This document shows positions 52,945 to 63,896 of a stretch of 64,000 nucleotides of DNA, in pieces. Origin of the DNA: Kroppenstedtia guangzhouensis. GTDB lineage: Bacteria; Bacillota; Bacilli; Thermoactinomycetales; DSM-45169. Made by a program: the position numbers and the translations under genes. Position 1 is the first letter of the stretch. Every line of letters starts with the position of its first letter. Where the stretch lies: NCBI RefSeq assembly GCF_014637345.1, contig NZ_BMEX01000010.1:24341-88340 (forward strand), written 5' to 3'. The notes beneath the pieces are model-generated. The model searched no databases. It saw only the letters and a list, made by a program, of their open reading frames with translations, and was not told the DNA's origin.

Positions 52945-52970
52945 ATAACGTTTTTTTTTTATGGTAAACT
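52945..52970 (+). promoter_or_regulatory. Candidate citZ promoter
   Basis: Extended -10 TGGTAAACT (TAAACT 52965-52970) after a run of ten T; no clear -35. The 53188 start leaves a leader of about 210 bases with no recognised riboswitch, and the rest of 52781-53187 shows nothing else. Confidence 0.4.
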
Positions 52971-53187
52971 GTAAGAGGCGTATCAGGGCACCAAGGGCAG
53001 AAAACCATTTGGGGACATGAACCGGTCGGACCGAACAGATCGGGCGGTTCTTTGTTTTTTCATGGGAAAAGCGCTGGAGTTTCGCCTGTTGTTCACGATA
53101 AAATTTGGAATTCCCTTGCCTCTGTGCGGGTGGGTTCGGCCTTATGAAGTGCCCGAAGCACCATTTTCAGAAAAGGAGCGAAAAGCC

Positions 53188-54300
53188 ATGTCGGTAGCGA
53201 AAGGGTTGGAGGGCGTCGTAGCCCTCACATCCGGGATCAGCTCAATCGTGGACGGTGTATTGACCTACCGCGGGATTAACATCGATGACTTGGCGGAAAA
53301 AGCCAAGTTCGAAGAAGTGATGTTCCTGCTATGGAAGGGACATTTGCCCAATCAAGAGGAGTTGAATAACCTCAAGAAGCAGTTGGGAGAACAGGCGGCT
53401 TTGCCAGAAGCGGTTTTGCAACAATTGAAAGCATATCCGAATGAGACCCATCCCATGGCGGCCTTGCGGACGGCCGTATCCGCTCTCGGCATGTATGACC
53501 CTGATGCTGATGACAACAGTCGGGAAGCCAATGAGCGGAAAGCGATCAGTCTGGCAGCGAAGATGCCGACGATCGTGGCGGCCCTTTTCCGCATCGGCAA
53601 AGGCTTGGAACCGGTGGCACCCGATCCGTCTTACGGCTATGCCGAAAACTTCGTGTACATGCTCCACGGAAAAAAGCCGGAAGTAACGGCGGTCGAGGCG
53701 ATTGACAAGGCACTCATTCTGCACGCAGACCATGAATTGAATGCCTCCACCTTTGCAGCCCGGGTGACCACAGCCACCCTCTCCGACATGTATTCCGCCA
53801 TCACTTCGGCAATCGGAACCTTGAAAGGTCCGCTTCATGGCGGCGCAAATGAACGGGTGATGGCTATGTTGGAGGAGATCGGCTCTCTCGAGCAGGTGGA
53901 AAAAGTGATCACGGCCAAACTGGATAACAAGGAGAAGATTATGGGCTTTGGTCACCGGGTATACAAAGATGGGGACCCCCGGGCTAAGCATCTGCGGGAG
54001 ATGTCCCGGCAGTTGAGCGAGATAGCCGGTGACAAAAAATGGTACGAAATGTCCGTGAAAATCGAGGAGCTTGTGGTGAGCAAAAAAGGGCTGAAACCCA
54101 ACGTGGATTTCTATTCCGCTTCCACCTATCATTACCTGGGCATCCCCCGGAAGCTGTTTACCCCGATCTTTGCCATCAGCCGTGTTTCCGGCTGGACCGC
54201 CCATGTGCTGGAGCAGTATGCGGACAACCGTCTGATTCGTCCCCGCGCCGAGTATACGGGGCCGGTCCATCAGTCTTACATCCCTGTGGAAAACAGATAA
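53188..54300 (+). CDS. citZ: Citrate synthase
   Basis: A 370-residue bacterial citrate synthase from ATG 53188 after AAAAGGAGCG; the long upstream in-frame extension is not conserved. It begins [20 protein letters not shown], with [30 protein letters not shown] and [17 protein letters not shown] carrying the catalytic His and substrate residues, and an Asp region near [11 protein letters not shown]. Condenses acetyl-CoA and oxaloacetate. First gene of citZ-icd-mdh. Confidence 0.97.
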   Translation: MSVAKGLEGVVALTSGISSIVDGVLTYRGINIDDLAEKAKFEEVMFLLWKGHLPNQEELNNLKKQLGEQAALPEAVLQQLKAYPNETHPMAALRTAVSALGMYDPDADDNSREANERKAISLAAKMPTIVAALFRIGKGLEPVAPDPSYGYAENFVYMLHGKKPEVTAVEAIDKALILHADHELNASTFAARVTTATLSDMYSAITSAIGTLKGPLHGGANERVMAMLEEIGSLEQVEKVITAKLDNKEKIMGFGHRVYKDGDPRAKHLREMSRQLSEIAGDKKWYEMSVKIEELVVSKKGLKPNVDFYSASTYHYLGIPRKLFTPIFAISRVSGWTAHVLEQYADNRLIRPRAEYTGPVHQSYIPVENR

Positions 54301-54340
54301 AGGGTTTCAGACCCATCATAGCAGGAAAAGGAGTGTTTGT

Positions 54341-55627
54341 ATGGCACGGTACGAGGCTCCACAAACCGGAGAAAAGATCACTCTCGAAAACGGGGAACTC
54401 CGTGTTCCGGATCGTCCGATCATTCCCTTCATCGAAGGAGACGGCACCGGCCCGGACATTTGGGCGGCAGCCCGGCGTGTTCTGGACGCGGCGGTGGAAA
54501 AAGCATACGGTTCCAAACGGAAAATCGAATGGTTTGAGATTTATGCAGGTGAGAAGGCATACAATCGATTTGGTGAGTGGTTGCCGCAAGAGACATTGAA
54601 GGTGATCGAAGATTACTACGTCGCTATCAAAGGTCCCTTGACCACTCCGGTAGGCGGCGGCATCCGTTCCCTCAATGTGGCCTTGCGCCAGGAGCTGGAC
54701 TTGTTCGTCTGTCTGCGGCCGGTCCGCTATTTCAACGGTGTACCGTCTCCGGTGAAAAAGCCGGAACAGGTGGACATGGTGATTTTCCGGGAAAACTCCG
54801 AGGATATTTATGCCGGGATCGAATGGGAGGCCGAGTCCGAGGAAGCCCAAAAAGTGATCCGGTTCTTCCGCGAAGAGATGGGGGTCAAAAAGATTCGCTT
54901 CCCGGAAACCTCCGGGATCGGCATTAAACCCGTCTCCCGCGAAGGGACAGAGCGCTTGGTACGGGCCGCGATTCAATATGCCCTGGATCATGGTCGCAAG
55001 AGTGTCACCCTTGTTCATAAGGGAAATATCATGAAGTTCACCGAGGGAGCATTTAAGAACTGGGGTTATGAATTGGCAGAACGGGAATTCAGCGATCAGG
55101 TATTCACTTGGGCTCAGTATGACCGGATCAAGGAAGAGCAAGGTCTGGATGCGGCCAACCGGGCACAGTCCGAGGCGGAAGCCGCCGGCAAACTGATAGT
55201 GAAGGATTCCATTGCCGATGCTTTCCTGCAACAGATCCTGACCCGTCCGGCGGAATACGATGTGATCGCCACTTTGAATCTGAACGGGGATTACATCTCC
55301 GACGCCCTGGCGGCACAAGTGGGGGGAATCGGGATCGCACCCGGAGCCAATATCAATTTTGAATCGGGTCATGCCATCTTTGAAGCGACCCATGGTACAG
55401 CACCCAAATATGCCGGAATGGACAAAGTCAATCCTGGCTCCGTCATTCTCTCCGGGGTCCTGATGCTGGAACATTTGGGTTGGCAGGAAGCGGCGGACCG
55501 GATCTATCGTGCCATGGACCAGACGATCACCCAGAAAACCGTCACCTATGATTTCGCCCGACTGATGAAGGACGCGACGGAAGTGAAGTGTTCGGAGTTT
55601 GCCACCAAACTGATCGAGAACTTATAA
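54341..55627 (+). CDS. icd: Isocitrate dehydrogenase (NADP type)
   Basis: A 428-residue Icd. [13 protein letters not shown], the phosphorylation/substrate serine region [36 protein letters not shown], the [12 protein letters not shown] lysine segment and the NADP-type GIAPGANI with [12 protein letters not shown] are present. Oxidatively decarboxylates isocitrate to 2-oxoglutarate. Start after AGGAAAAGGAG, 40 bases after citZ. Confidence 0.97.
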   Translation: MARYEAPQTGEKITLENGELRVPDRPIIPFIEGDGTGPDIWAAARRVLDAAVEKAYGSKRKIEWFEIYAGEKAYNRFGEWLPQETLKVIEDYYVAIKGPLTTPVGGGIRSLNVALRQELDLFVCLRPVRYFNGVPSPVKKPEQVDMVIFRENSEDIYAGIEWEAESEEAQKVIRFFREEMGVKKIRFPETSGIGIKPVSREGTERLVRAAIQYALDHGRKSVTLVHKGNIMKFTEGAFKNWGYELAEREFSDQVFTWAQYDRIKEEQGLDAANRAQSEAEAAGKLIVKDSIADAFLQQILTRPAEYDVIATLNLNGDYISDALAAQVGGIGIAPGANINFESGHAIFEATHGTAPKYAGMDKVNPGSVILSGVLMLEHLGWQEAADRIYRAMDQTITQKTVTYDFARLMKDATEVKCSEFATKLIENL

Positions 55628-55651
55628 AGACTCTGAAACGGAGGTAGTGTC

Positions 55652-56590
55652 ATGACCATCCGCAGAAGCAAAATTTCCGTCATCGGCAGTGGGTTCACCG
55701 GGGCGACGACTGCTCTGATGTTGGCCCAGAAAGAGCTTGGGGATGTGGTGTTGGTGGATATCCCTGGTGCGGAGGGGCCGACGAAAGGAAAAGCGCTGGA
55801 TATGCTGGAATCCACTCCAGTGCAAGGAGTGGATGCCCGGATCACCGGTACTGCCGACTATTCCGAAACCCAGGATTCAGATCTGGTCATCATTACCGCC
55901 GGAATTGCCCGCAAACCGGGAATGAGCCGTGACGACCTGGTCAGTACCAACGCCAAGGTGATGCGTTCGGTCACTGAGCAGGTGGTGAAATATTCGCCGA
56001 ACTGCATCATCCTCGTGTTGACCAATCCGGTGGACGCCATGACTTATGAAGTGTACCGCACCTCCGGTTTTCCGAAAAACCGGGTGATCGGACAATCTGG
56101 TGTTTTGGATACTGCCCGTTTCCGCACTTTTATCGCCCAAGAACTGAATGTCTCCGTGGAAGATGTGACCGGCTTCGTGTTGGGAGGTCACGGGGATGAC
56201 ATGGTTCCCTTGGTGCGATACTCTTATGCAGGCGGCGTTCCCCTTGACAAATGGCTGCCCAAGGATCGGCTGGATGCCATTGTGGAACGGACTCGCAAAG
56301 GTGGCGGCGAAATCGTCGGTCTTCTCGGCAACGGAAGCGCATACTATGCTCCGGCCGCCTCTCTCGTTCAAATGGCGGAGGCCATTCTCAAGGACAAACG
56401 GCGGATCCTGCCGGCCATCGCTTATCTTGAGGGCGAATACGGCTATCAAGACATGTATCTGGGCGTTCCGGTGATTCTCGGTGCCAACGGCCTGGAAAAA
56501 ATTATCGAACTGGATCTGACCGAGGAAGAAAAACAAGCGCTGGATCGGTCGGCCGAATCCGTACGGAAAGTGATGAAGGTACTTGACTGA
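55652..56590 (+). CDS. mdh: Malate dehydrogenase
   Basis: A 312-residue lactate/malate dehydrogenase family enzyme. NAD loop [40 protein letters not shown] (the arginine of ARKPGMSR is diagnostic for malate), [14 protein letters not shown] and the active-site [16 protein letters not shown]. Converts malate to oxaloacetate. GGAGG start site 25 bases after icd; followed by a terminator. Confidence 0.97.
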   Translation: MTIRRSKISVIGSGFTGATTALMLAQKELGDVVLVDIPGAEGPTKGKALDMLESTPVQGVDARITGTADYSETQDSDLVIITAGIARKPGMSRDDLVSTNAKVMRSVTEQVVKYSPNCIILVLTNPVDAMTYEVYRTSGFPKNRVIGQSGVLDTARFRTFIAQELNVSVEDVTGFVLGGHGDDMVPLVRYSYAGGVPLDKWLPKDRLDAIVERTRKGGGEIVGLLGNGSAYYAPAASLVQMAEAILKDKRRILPAIAYLEGEYGYQDMYLGVPVILGANGLEKIIELDLTEEEKQALDRSAESVRKVMKVLD

Positions 56591-56602
56591 ACACTGCATG
56601 GT

Positions 56603-56628
56603 GCCCGGGTTTCTCTCCCGGGCTTTTT
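56603..56628 (+). terminator. Terminator of citZ-icd-mdh
   Basis: Stem GCCCGGG / CCCGGGC around TTTCTCT, followed by five T. Confidence 0.9.
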
Positions 56629-56795
56629 CTTATGGCCTGGGGTGATTGCATTTTTGATCCGGGATCTTTACTCATGTGGTGGATTGTGTACTATGGTCTT
56701 GAATGGAGCAAAGGCGGTGAGAGAGAATAATCGAAGCCCCTACTCTTTTGCAGACTGTCCGAATATGGGAGAATCGATGAAGCGGAGGCTGGACG

Positions 56796-57506
56796 ATGAG
56801 CAGAAAAGTACTGGTGGTTGATGATGAACCCTCGATCGTCAAATTGGTTCAATTCAACCTGGAAAAGGAAGGGTTTGTAGTGGAGGTGGCCTCTGACGGG
56901 CAGACAGCCCTGGAGAAGGTGAAAGAGGCCCAACCTGACTTGATCGTGCTCGATCTGATGCTTCCCAAAGTGGATGGACTGGAAGTTTGCAAGCAGATCC
57001 GCAAGGAAAACGGCCATCTTCCGATTCTGATGTTGACTGCCAAGAACGAAGAATTTGACAAAGTGCTGGGGCTGGAACTGGGGGCCGATGATTACATGAC
57101 CAAGCCTTTCAGCCCCCGGGAACTGGTGGCACGGGTGAAAGCGATCCTCCGCCGTATGGAAGCTTTGCGGGAACAGGGAATCCCCGGAGATCCAACATTC
57201 CTGAAGGTGGGGGATCTGGAAATTGACACCGAAGGGTATGAAGTGAGGAAAAAAGGAGATCCCGTGGATCTGACCCCCAAGGAATTTGAGTTGCTCATCC
57301 ATCTGGCGGGTCACCGTGGAAAGGTGTTGTCGAGGGATCAGCTGTTGAACGCGGTTTGGGATTATGATTTTATCGGGGATACGCGGATTGTGGATGTCCA
57401 TGTGAGTCATTTGAGGGAGAAAGTGGAGGAGGACTCGCGTAACCCGATCTATATCAAAACGGTGCGCGGGATCGGATACAAATTTGAGGGACCGAAGGAG
57501 TCATGA
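56796..57506 (+). CDS. phoP: Phosphate response regulator PhoP
   Basis: A 236-residue OmpR-type regulator. Receiver (about 1-120) with the acidic pocket VVDDEPS, phosphoacceptor Asp53 in VLDLMLPK, and TKPFSPRELVARVK; winged-helix output domain (about 135-232) with DLTPKEFELLIHLAGHRGKV and VDVHVSHLREKVEEDSRNPI ending in KTVRGIGYKFEGP. Its place after mdh and before phoR and pst identifies it as PhoP. ATGA overlap with phoR. Confidence 0.95.
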   Translation: MSRKVLVVDDEPSIVKLVQFNLEKEGFVVEVASDGQTALEKVKEAQPDLIVLDLMLPKVDGLEVCKQIRKENGHLPILMLTAKNEEFDKVLGLELGADDYMTKPFSPRELVARVKAILRRMEALREQGIPGDPTFLKVGDLEIDTEGYEVRKKGDPVDLTPKEFELLIHLAGHRGKVLSRDQLLNAVWDYDFIGDTRIVDVHVSHLREKVEEDSRNPIYIKTVRGIGYKFEGPKES

Positions 57507-59260
57507 GATCTCTCCGCAATCGCCTGACGGCCATGTTCCTCTTCATCATCGGGATCTCGGTGCTGGGTACCGGGATTTTTGTGGCGCTGCTTCTGAAGGC
57601 ATCCACCATCGATTCATTAAAGGAACGTCTGGAAAAGGAAGGGCGGTTGTTGGTGGAGTCGGTGAATCGGGAGGAGTTTTGGCGGGACCCCTCCCTGCTT
57701 CAACAACAGGCAGATCGATTCGGTGACTCCCTGGATGTCAGAGTGACACTGATCGATAAGAAGGGGGAGGTGGTGGGGGATTCAGCTGAATCGTCCCGGA
57801 GATTGGGCAATATGAAAAATCATCCGGAAGTGGCCCGTGCCCTCAGCCCGGAATCCCAGGTGAAGGTCCGAAGTATCAGGGAGGATACACGTCTTGATAT
57901 GTTCATCCCTGTGGTTGAAGGAAAGGAACAGGGGAAAGCCTTGGGGGTTGTTCGGTTGTCGATGGAACTGGAAATCATCGATCAACGCCTCAGCCAGGTC
58001 TGGGTTTCACTCGCGGGTGGTCTGCTTTTCTCCTTTGCGCTGGCTTCCATGATCAGTTCCCGGGTTGCCCGCAACATCACACAACCCATCGAAGAGATGA
58101 CTCAGGTGGCAGTCGATATCGCCCGAAATAAACTGCATCGTCGGATTCCTGTGAACAACCGGGATGAGATCGGCCGCCTCGCCACCGCTATTAACCGTAT
58201 GGCTGCCGGGTTGCGGTATCAGCTGGAGACCATTCGCAAAAGTGAACGTCGGCTAACCGGAGTGATCGAGACGATGGACAGCGGTCTGATCATGGTGGAT
58301 TCAAAGAGGAAAATCACGCTGGCCAATCAGGCATTCCATCGTTTTTTTAACCTGAAGCCACGACAACTGCTGAATAAATCCCTCCCTGAAGGGGCGATTT
58401 TTCACGATCTCAACCGATTGATCAGTAAATGTCTGGAATCCGGCGAAAGAGTCCGGGAAGAGATTCACCTCTATTTTCCCGAGGAGCGGATCATGGAGGC
58501 CCGTCTGACTCCCATCTGGGAGGAAAGGGGGGGGACAGGGGTGATGGCGGTGATCCATGAGATTACGGCCATCCGAAGATTGGAGAAGATGAGGACCGAA
58601 TTTGTCGCCAATGTCTCACATGAGCTGAAAACCCCGGTTACCTCCCTGAGAGGATTTGCGGAAACGTTGTTGGACGGGGCGGCAGAGGATCCCGACATGC
58701 GAAAGGAGTTTTTGGAGATTATCCAAACGGAGAGTCTCCGGTTGGAACGATTGATCACGGATCTCTTGGACTTGTCCAAAATCGAATCCCGCAACATGCC
58801 TCTGGACATCCAATCCATCGACATCGGCGAGCTGCTCCGATCCACGGCAAAAACGGTGGAGGAACAGATGCGGAAGCAGGAACTCTCCTTCCGGGTGAAG
58901 ACGGAAGAGGAGTTTCTCGTTCAGGTAGATCCGGACCGTTTTTCACAGATCCTGCTCAATCTATTATCCAATGCCATGGCCTACACTCCCGTCGGGGGAG
59001 AGGTAATCCTGTCGGCAGGAAGAGGAGAAGCTCACTGGTGGATCCGGGTGTCGGATACGGGCATCGGGATTCCCGAGAAGGATTTGCCGCGGATCTTTGA
59101 GCGTTTTTACCGGGTGGACAAAGCCCGTTCCCGGGAATCGGGGGGAACCGGCCTGGGCCTGGCGATTGTCAAACACCTGGTGGAAGCTCACCGGGGGGAG
59201 ATTCAAGTGACGAGCCGGGTGGGGATAGGAACGGAAATCACGTTGACCTTTCCCCGCTAG
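57503..59260 (+). CDS. phoR: Phosphate sensor histidine kinase PhoR
   Basis: A 585-residue membrane kinase. Membrane helices at about 11-33 and 165-186 enclose an extracellular sensor region. Then come HAMP (about 187-240, ARNITQPIEEMTQVAVDIAR), PAS (about 250-360), HisKA with the phospho-accepting His near residue 373 (FVANVSHELKTPVTSLRG), and HATPase with N box NLLSNAMAYTPVGG, G1 VSDTGIGIPEKDLPR and G2 GGTGLGLAIVKH. It controls PhoP phosphorylation under phosphate limitation. Confidence 0.95.
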   Translation: MRSLRNRLTAMFLFIIGISVLGTGIFVALLLKASTIDSLKERLEKEGRLLVESVNREEFWRDPSLLQQQADRFGDSLDVRVTLIDKKGEVVGDSAESSRRLGNMKNHPEVARALSPESQVKVRSIREDTRLDMFIPVVEGKEQGKALGVVRLSMELEIIDQRLSQVWVSLAGGLLFSFALASMISSRVARNITQPIEEMTQVAVDIARNKLHRRIPVNNRDEIGRLATAINRMAAGLRYQLETIRKSERRLTGVIETMDSGLIMVDSKRKITLANQAFHRFFNLKPRQLLNKSLPEGAIFHDLNRLISKCLESGERVREEIHLYFPEERIMEARLTPIWEERGGTGVMAVIHEITAIRRLEKMRTEFVANVSHELKTPVTSLRGFAETLLDGAAEDPDMRKEFLEIIQTESLRLERLITDLLDLSKIESRNMPLDIQSIDIGELLRSTAKTVEEQMRKQELSFRVKTEEEFLVQVDPDRFSQILLNLLSNAMAYTPVGGEVILSAGRGEAHWWIRVSDTGIGIPEKDLPRIFERFYRVDKARSRESGGTGLGLAIVKHLVEAHRGEIQVTSRVGIGTEITLTFPR

Positions 59261-59278
59261 GCTTTTTTTATACCCCTC

Positions 59279-59332
59279 TTTACGAAAGCTTAACAATCCA
59301 TTCAAACCGTAATAAAAGTCACTCCTTATAGT
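59279..59332 (+). promoter_or_regulatory. Pho box and promoter of pstSCAB-phoU
   Basis: Four hexamers TTTACG (59279), TTAACA (59290), TTCAAA (59301) and ATAAAA (59312) lie exactly 11 bases apart, the PhoP-box spacing of Bacillus (consensus TTAACA-like direct repeats). TATAGT at 59327-59332 is the -10; the boxes occupy the -35 area, a class of PhoP~P-dependent activation. Confidence 0.85.
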
Positions 59333-59392
59333 GGACAGTGGATAAGGAATTGGATAAATCACATTTCAACATCTCTGGGGGGCTGTGAGGTT

Positions 59393-60340
59393 ATGTTGAA
59401 GAAAAGTTTGCAAGTTGCAGGGGTTTTGATACTCTCACTTTCACTGGTTGTCGGCTGCTCGTCAAACAATCCGAACGCCAGTGATGGAAAAGAGGACGGA
59501 GGTCTGTCGGGAACCATTAAGATCGATGGTTCCAGCACCGTGTATCCTGTTTCCCAAGCGGTTGCCGAGGAATTTATGAAAAAGAACCCCGGGGTGAACG
59601 TGACCGTTTCCCAATCCGGGACCGGTGGTGGATTTGAAAAATGGGCCAAGAAGGAAACGGATCTCTCCGACGCTTCCCGGCCGATCAAAGACGAAGAAAA
59701 GAAAGCCGCCGAAGATGCCGGGCTGGAGCCGATCGAACTGCCGGTGGCCTATGATGGGATTACGGTGGTTGTGAATAAAGAGAACGATTTTGTTGATACG
59801 CTGACCATTGATCAGCTGAAAAAGATCTGGGAACCGAAAAGCAAGGTGAAGACCTGGAGAGATGTCAACCCGGAATGGCCGGATCAACCGATCAAGCTGT
59901 ATGGTCCGGGAACTTCCTCGGGAACTTTCGATTACTTCACCGATGAAATCGTCGGCGAAGAAGGAAAAAGCCGCACCGACTTCACCCAGTCCGAAGACGA
60001 CAACACCTTGGTCCAAGGAGTGGCCGGTGACAAAAATGCTCTCGGGTACTTTGGTTTTGCCTACTATGTGGAAAACAAAGATAAGTTGAAAGCTGTCAAG
60101 ATCGATGCCGGCAAGGGTGCGGTGGAGCCGACCAATGAAAACATCCAAAGCGGAAAATACGCGCCGCTGTCCCGTCCGATCTTCGTCTACGCCAGTAAGC
60201 AAGCTTTGGACAAAGATCACATCAAACAGTTCCTGGAGTTCTATATGACTGAAGGAAAAGAGTTTGTCCCGGAAGTCGGTTACATCAAGCTGACGGATGA
60301 TAAATACGAAGAGAATCTGAAAACCATCGGGGTCAAGTGA
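59393..60340 (+). CDS. pstS: Phosphate-binding lipoprotein PstS
   Basis: A 315-residue precursor with lipoprotein signal (LSLSLVVGCSSN, Cys near residue 22). The mature part has IKIDGSSTVYPVSQAVAEEF, VSQSGTGGGFEKWAKKETDL, the SDASRPIKDEE segment and YGPGTSSGTFDYFTDEIVGE, the phosphate-binding loops. Captures phosphate outside the membrane for PstCA. Confidence 0.95.
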   Translation: MLKKSLQVAGVLILSLSLVVGCSSNNPNASDGKEDGGLSGTIKIDGSSTVYPVSQAVAEEFMKKNPGVNVTVSQSGTGGGFEKWAKKETDLSDASRPIKDEEKKAAEDAGLEPIELPVAYDGITVVVNKENDFVDTLTIDQLKKIWEPKSKVKTWRDVNPEWPDQPIKLYGPGTSSGTFDYFTDEIVGEEGKSRTDFTQSEDDNTLVQGVAGDKNALGYFGFAYYVENKDKLKAVKIDAGKGAVEPTNENIQSGKYAPLSRPIFVYASKQALDKDHIKQFLEFYMTEGKEFVPEVGYIKLTDDKYEENLKTIGVK

Positions 60341-60431
60341 CAGAGAAAAGGTAACCCCAACGGATGTGTGGCTTGTTCCGGTTTCGGGGCTTTGCCACAC
60401 TTTCCCGTGTCTGGAAAAGGAGTGTCAAGTT

Positions 60432-61367
60432 ATGAAATCTGCAGCTGGATCGGTGGGGATGAACCGCTTTCGCAAGAAGAGAACATGGCGGAATACTTGG
60501 GAAGGAATGATACCCAAACTTCTTCTTCTCTGTGCCCTGATCTCCATCCTGACCACTCTCGGGATTGTGTTCACCCTGATTGTGGAGACTGCGAGTTTCT
60601 TTCAGGATGTGCCCTTTGTCCAGTTTATCACCGGGACGGAGTGGACGGCTCTCTTCCACGGTAGTCAACAACAATTCGGCGTGTTACCGTTGATTACCGG
60701 AACATTGTTGGTGACCATGGGCGCGGCGATGGTGGCGATCCCCATCGGACTGGCTTCGGCCATCTACCTGAGTGAATATGCACCGGACGGGCTTCGCCGG
60801 GTGTTAAAACCCATTCTGGAGATCCTGGCGGGGATTCCAACTGTGGTGTACGGCTTTTTCGCCTTCACATTTGTCACGCCTCTCTTGCGGAATTTCTTGC
60901 CGGAGATGGGTGTGTTCAACGCACTCAGCGCCAGTATTGTGGTCGGAATCATGATTATTCCCATGATCGCCTCCCTGAGTGAAGACGCTATGAGTTCCGT
61001 TCCCAGGGGTATACGTGAAGCCGCCTATGCCATGGGGTCCACCAAGTTGGAGGTATCGTTGAAAGTAGTGGTCCCCGCCGCTCTGTCAGGAATTATCGCT
61101 TCCTTTGTATTGGGCCTTTCCCGTGCCATCGGTGAAACCATGATCGTCACTCTTGCTGCCGGAGCGACGCCGAAGATGACTTTTGACCCCACTGAATCCA
61201 TCCAGACGATGACGGCGTACATGGTCCAAGCGGCGATGGGAGATATCAGCTTCGGCAGCACAGTGTATAAATCGATTTACGCGGTGGGGATGACCCTGTT
61301 TGTATTCACGCTGGTCATGAACCTGCTGGCCCAGTATATCTCCCGTCGGTTTAAGGAGGAGTACTGA
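60432..61367 (+). CDS. pstC: Phosphate ABC transporter permease PstC
   Basis: A 311-residue permease from ATG 60432 after AAAAGGAG. About six helices with GIPTVVYGFFAFTFVTPLLR and the EAA loop PRGIREAAYAMGSTKLEVSL, ending LAQYISRRFKEEY. One half of the phosphate channel with PstA, whose start overlaps its last base. Confidence 0.95.
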   Translation: MKSAAGSVGMNRFRKKRTWRNTWEGMIPKLLLLCALISILTTLGIVFTLIVETASFFQDVPFVQFITGTEWTALFHGSQQQFGVLPLITGTLLVTMGAAMVAIPIGLASAIYLSEYAPDGLRRVLKPILEILAGIPTVVYGFFAFTFVTPLLRNFLPEMGVFNALSASIVVGIMIIPMIASLSEDAMSSVPRGIREAAYAMGSTKLEVSLKVVVPAALSGIIASFVLGLSRAIGETMIVTLAAGATPKMTFDPTESIQTMTAYMVQAAMGDISFGSTVYKSIYAVGMTLFVFTLVMNLLAQYISRRFKEEY

Positions 61368-62296
61368 TGAGCGCAGAAGAAGTGTTGATCCATCAAAACA
61401 AGCGGCCAAAGGCCCCTGCTTTGCTAACTGATCATGACGGGGACCGGCGGATTGGAACCCGGAAAATGTTGAATCAAATCGCTCACGGCCTGTTCCTGTT
61501 GGCCACTCTGGTGGGTGTGGTAGTTTTGGCAGTTCTGCTCCTGGATATTTTCAAAATGGGTTGGAAGTGGCTGAACTTGGATTTTCTGAACAGTTTCGCT
61601 TCCCGTTTTCCCGCACAATCCGGGATTAAAGCTCCCCTGTGGGGTTCCCTGTGGCTGATTGCGGTGACGGCGCCCCTCACCTTTATCTTCGGGGTGGGGA
61701 CAGCTATTTACCTGGAAGAGTATGCCAAGAAAAACTGGTTCAGTCGGTTGATTCAGTTAAATATCAGCAATTTGGCAGGCGTTCCCTCCATCGTCTTCGG
61801 AATACTGGGTCTCACTCTGTTTGTCCGTCAGATGAAACTGGGCCAAAGCGTACTGGCCGGGGCTCTGACCATGACCCTGCTGATTCTGCCCATTGTGATT
61901 GTGGCTGCACGGGAAGCCATTTCCAGCGTACCCTCTTCCCTGCGGCAGGCATCCCTGGCGATGGGGGCCACCCGCTGGCAGACGATATACAAGGTGGTGC
62001 TTCCTTACTCGATGCCAGGGATCCTGACTGGGACCATTCTCGCCCTCTCCCGAGCCATCGGTGAAACAGCACCCCTGATCATGGTCGGGGCGGTCACCTT
62101 TATCTATTTCACACCTGGGAATGTCTTTGATGCTTTCACTGTGTTGCCGATTCAAATCTACACTTGGACCGGGATGCCAAAGGCGGAGTTTCAGAATTTG
62201 GCGGGGGCCGGAATTATCGTGTTGTTGGCAATCCTGCTCACCATGAACGCGCTGGCGATCATCCTGAGGAACAAATATCAACGGAGAAACGGCTAA
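61367..62296 (+). CDS. pstA: Phosphate ABC transporter permease PstA
   Basis: A 309-residue permease, ATG overlapping the pstC stop (TGATG). The helices include [20 protein letters not shown], the EAA loop [20 protein letters not shown] and [27 protein letters not shown] start site. Partner of PstC. Confidence 0.95.
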   Translation: MSAEEVLIHQNKRPKAPALLTDHDGDRRIGTRKMLNQIAHGLFLLATLVGVVVLAVLLLDIFKMGWKWLNLDFLNSFASRFPAQSGIKAPLWGSLWLIAVTAPLTFIFGVGTAIYLEEYAKKNWFSRLIQLNISNLAGVPSIVFGILGLTLFVRQMKLGQSVLAGALTMTLLILPIVIVAAREAISSVPSSLRQASLAMGATRWQTIYKVVLPYSMPGILTGTILALSRAIGETAPLIMVGAVTFIYFTPGNVFDAFTVLPIQIYTWTGMPKAEFQNLAGAGIIVLLAILLTMNALAIILRNKYQRRNG

Positions 62297-62310
62297 GGGG
62301 GAAACCATCC

Positions 62311-63087
62311 ATGGCAGAACAAGCTGTGCTGACCCAACCGGCGATCCAGGTGGAGAATCTGGACCTGTTCTATGGAGAAAAGCAAGCCCTGTACGGTGTT
62401 TCCATGGATGTGCAGGAAAATACCGTGACGGCACTGATCGGTCCATCAGGTTGCGGGAAATCCACGTACCTGCGAACCTTGAACCGGATGAACGAGTTGA
62501 TCCCGGGAGTCGGGATCCAAGGGAGCATCCGTCTGTACGGACAGGATATTTACGATAAAAATATCGATGTGGAGATGCTTCGCAAACAGGTGGGAATGGT
62601 CTTTCAGGCCCCCAATCCCTTCCCGAAGAGCATCTATGATAACATCGCTTATGGTCCGCGAATTCACGGGATAAAAAACAAGAAAACCTTGGATGAAATT
62701 GTGGAGAAAAGTCTGCGTCAGGCTGCCTTGTGGGATGAGGTGAAAGACCGGCTCAAAGATCGCGCCACCGGGCTGTCCGGCGGTCAGCAGCAGCGGCTGT
62801 GCATCGCCCGGGCCCTGGCAGTGGAACCGGAGATTGTCCTGATGGACGAACCCACTTCCGCTCTGGATCCGATCTCCACAGCCAAAATCGAGGAATTGCT
62901 GCAGGAACTGAAGGGGAGATACACCATTGTTATCGTCACCCACAACATGCAGCAGGCGGCCCGGGTATCCGACAAGACCGCTTTCTTCCTGAACGGGGAA
63001 CTGATCGAATACGACGATACCGAAAGTCTGTTCTCCAACCCTGGCAACAAGAAGACCGAGGATTACATCACCGGCCGATTCGGTTGA
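62311..63087 (+). CDS. pstB: Phosphate ABC transporter ATPase PstB
   Basis: A 258-residue ATPase from ATG 62311 after AAGGGGG. Walker [12 protein letters not shown], the PstB-specific [17 protein letters not shown], signature [15 protein letters not shown], Walker [14 protein letters not shown], switch [13 protein letters not shown]. Powers phosphate import through PstCA. Confidence 0.97.
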   Translation: MAEQAVLTQPAIQVENLDLFYGEKQALYGVSMDVQENTVTALIGPSGCGKSTYLRTLNRMNELIPGVGIQGSIRLYGQDIYDKNIDVEMLRKQVGMVFQAPNPFPKSIYDNIAYGPRIHGIKNKKTLDEIVEKSLRQAALWDEVKDRLKDRATGLSGGQQQRLCIARALAVEPEIVLMDEPTSALDPISTAKIEELLQELKGRYTIVIVTHNMQQAARVSDKTAFFLNGELIEYDDTESLFSNPGNKKTEDYITGRFG

Positions 63088-63097
63088 GAAAAGGAGG

Positions 63098-63760
63098 ATG
63101 GCCGTGATTCGACAATTTGACACTTCACTGGAGGAAGTGAAGCACCTCCTCCTCGACATGGGAGAGAAACTGGAGATCGCCATCGACAAGTCCGTCAAAT
63201 CCCTCTCCCGGATGGATGTGAACCTCGCCCGGGAAGTGCTGGAGAGCGATCCAGCCATCGATGGACTGGAGGATCAGGTGGACAAAAAAGTGGCCACTCT
63301 GATCGCCACCCAGCAGCCGGTGGCCAAGGACCTGCGCAAGTTGGTCGCTGCTCTCAAGATCGCCTCAGACATGGAGCGAATGGCGGACCTTGCCTGCAAT
63401 ATCGCCGAAGTGACCCTTCATTTTGCCAAGGACGATCTGAAACTGTTCAAAGAGCTGGAAGACATCCCGAAGATGGCCCACATCATCCAGACCATGGTGC
63501 ACGACGGGATCAACAGCTATATCGACGCCAATGTAGATATGGCCAAAGCGATGGCGGAAGCCGACGACCGGGTGGACCGGATGTATGAAGGGATTGTCAA
63601 AGAACTCTTGGAGGATATGATCCAGCTACAAGACCACACCGAGGCTGCCCTCCGCCTCAGCTTCGTGGCCCGCTACCTGGAACGCATCGCCGACCATGCC
63701 ACCAACATCGCCGAAAGCATCGTCTACATCGAAACGGGAAAACGGGAAGATTTGAATTAA
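63098..63760 (+). CDS. phoU: Phosphate signalling protein PhoU
   Basis: A 220-residue all-helical protein with two three-helix PhoU repeats, each carrying the metal-binding pattern near ERMADLACNIAE and ERIADHATNIAE. It links Pst transport activity to PhoR signalling in many bacteria; many Bacilli lack phoU in the pst operon, so its presence here is notable. AAAGGAGG start site, 11 bases after pstB. Confidence 0.94.
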   Translation: MAVIRQFDTSLEEVKHLLLDMGEKLEIAIDKSVKSLSRMDVNLAREVLESDPAIDGLEDQVDKKVATLIATQQPVAKDLRKLVAALKIASDMERMADLACNIAEVTLHFAKDDLKLFKELEDIPKMAHIIQTMVHDGINSYIDANVDMAKAMAEADDRVDRMYEGIVKELLEDMIQLQDHTEAALRLSFVARYLERIADHATNIAESIVYIETGKREDLN

Positions 63761-63763
63761 AGA

Positions 63764-63793
63764 AACCGGGTAGCCCGATGGGGCTGCCCGGTT
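63764..63793 (+). terminator. Terminator of the pst-phoU operon
   Basis: Thirteen-bp stem AACCGGGTAGCCC / GGGCTGCCCGGTT (one G-U pair) with loop GATG; only a short T-rich tail (GATTTG). Confidence 0.75.
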
Positions 63794-63896
63794 GATTTGT
63801 GGTGGGGATTCCCGCTTTCATTTCAGTTGGTGAACCAGGAAATAGGTGCTGGGAAACAAAACTGGCCTTTCACTTCCCTCATTTCGACCTCTTTTA

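Noticed and set aside
53060..53076. cre site in the citZ leader (GGGAAAAGCGCTGGAG)
   Set aside because: Only the AAGCGCT core fits; several fixed positions of the consensus are wrong.
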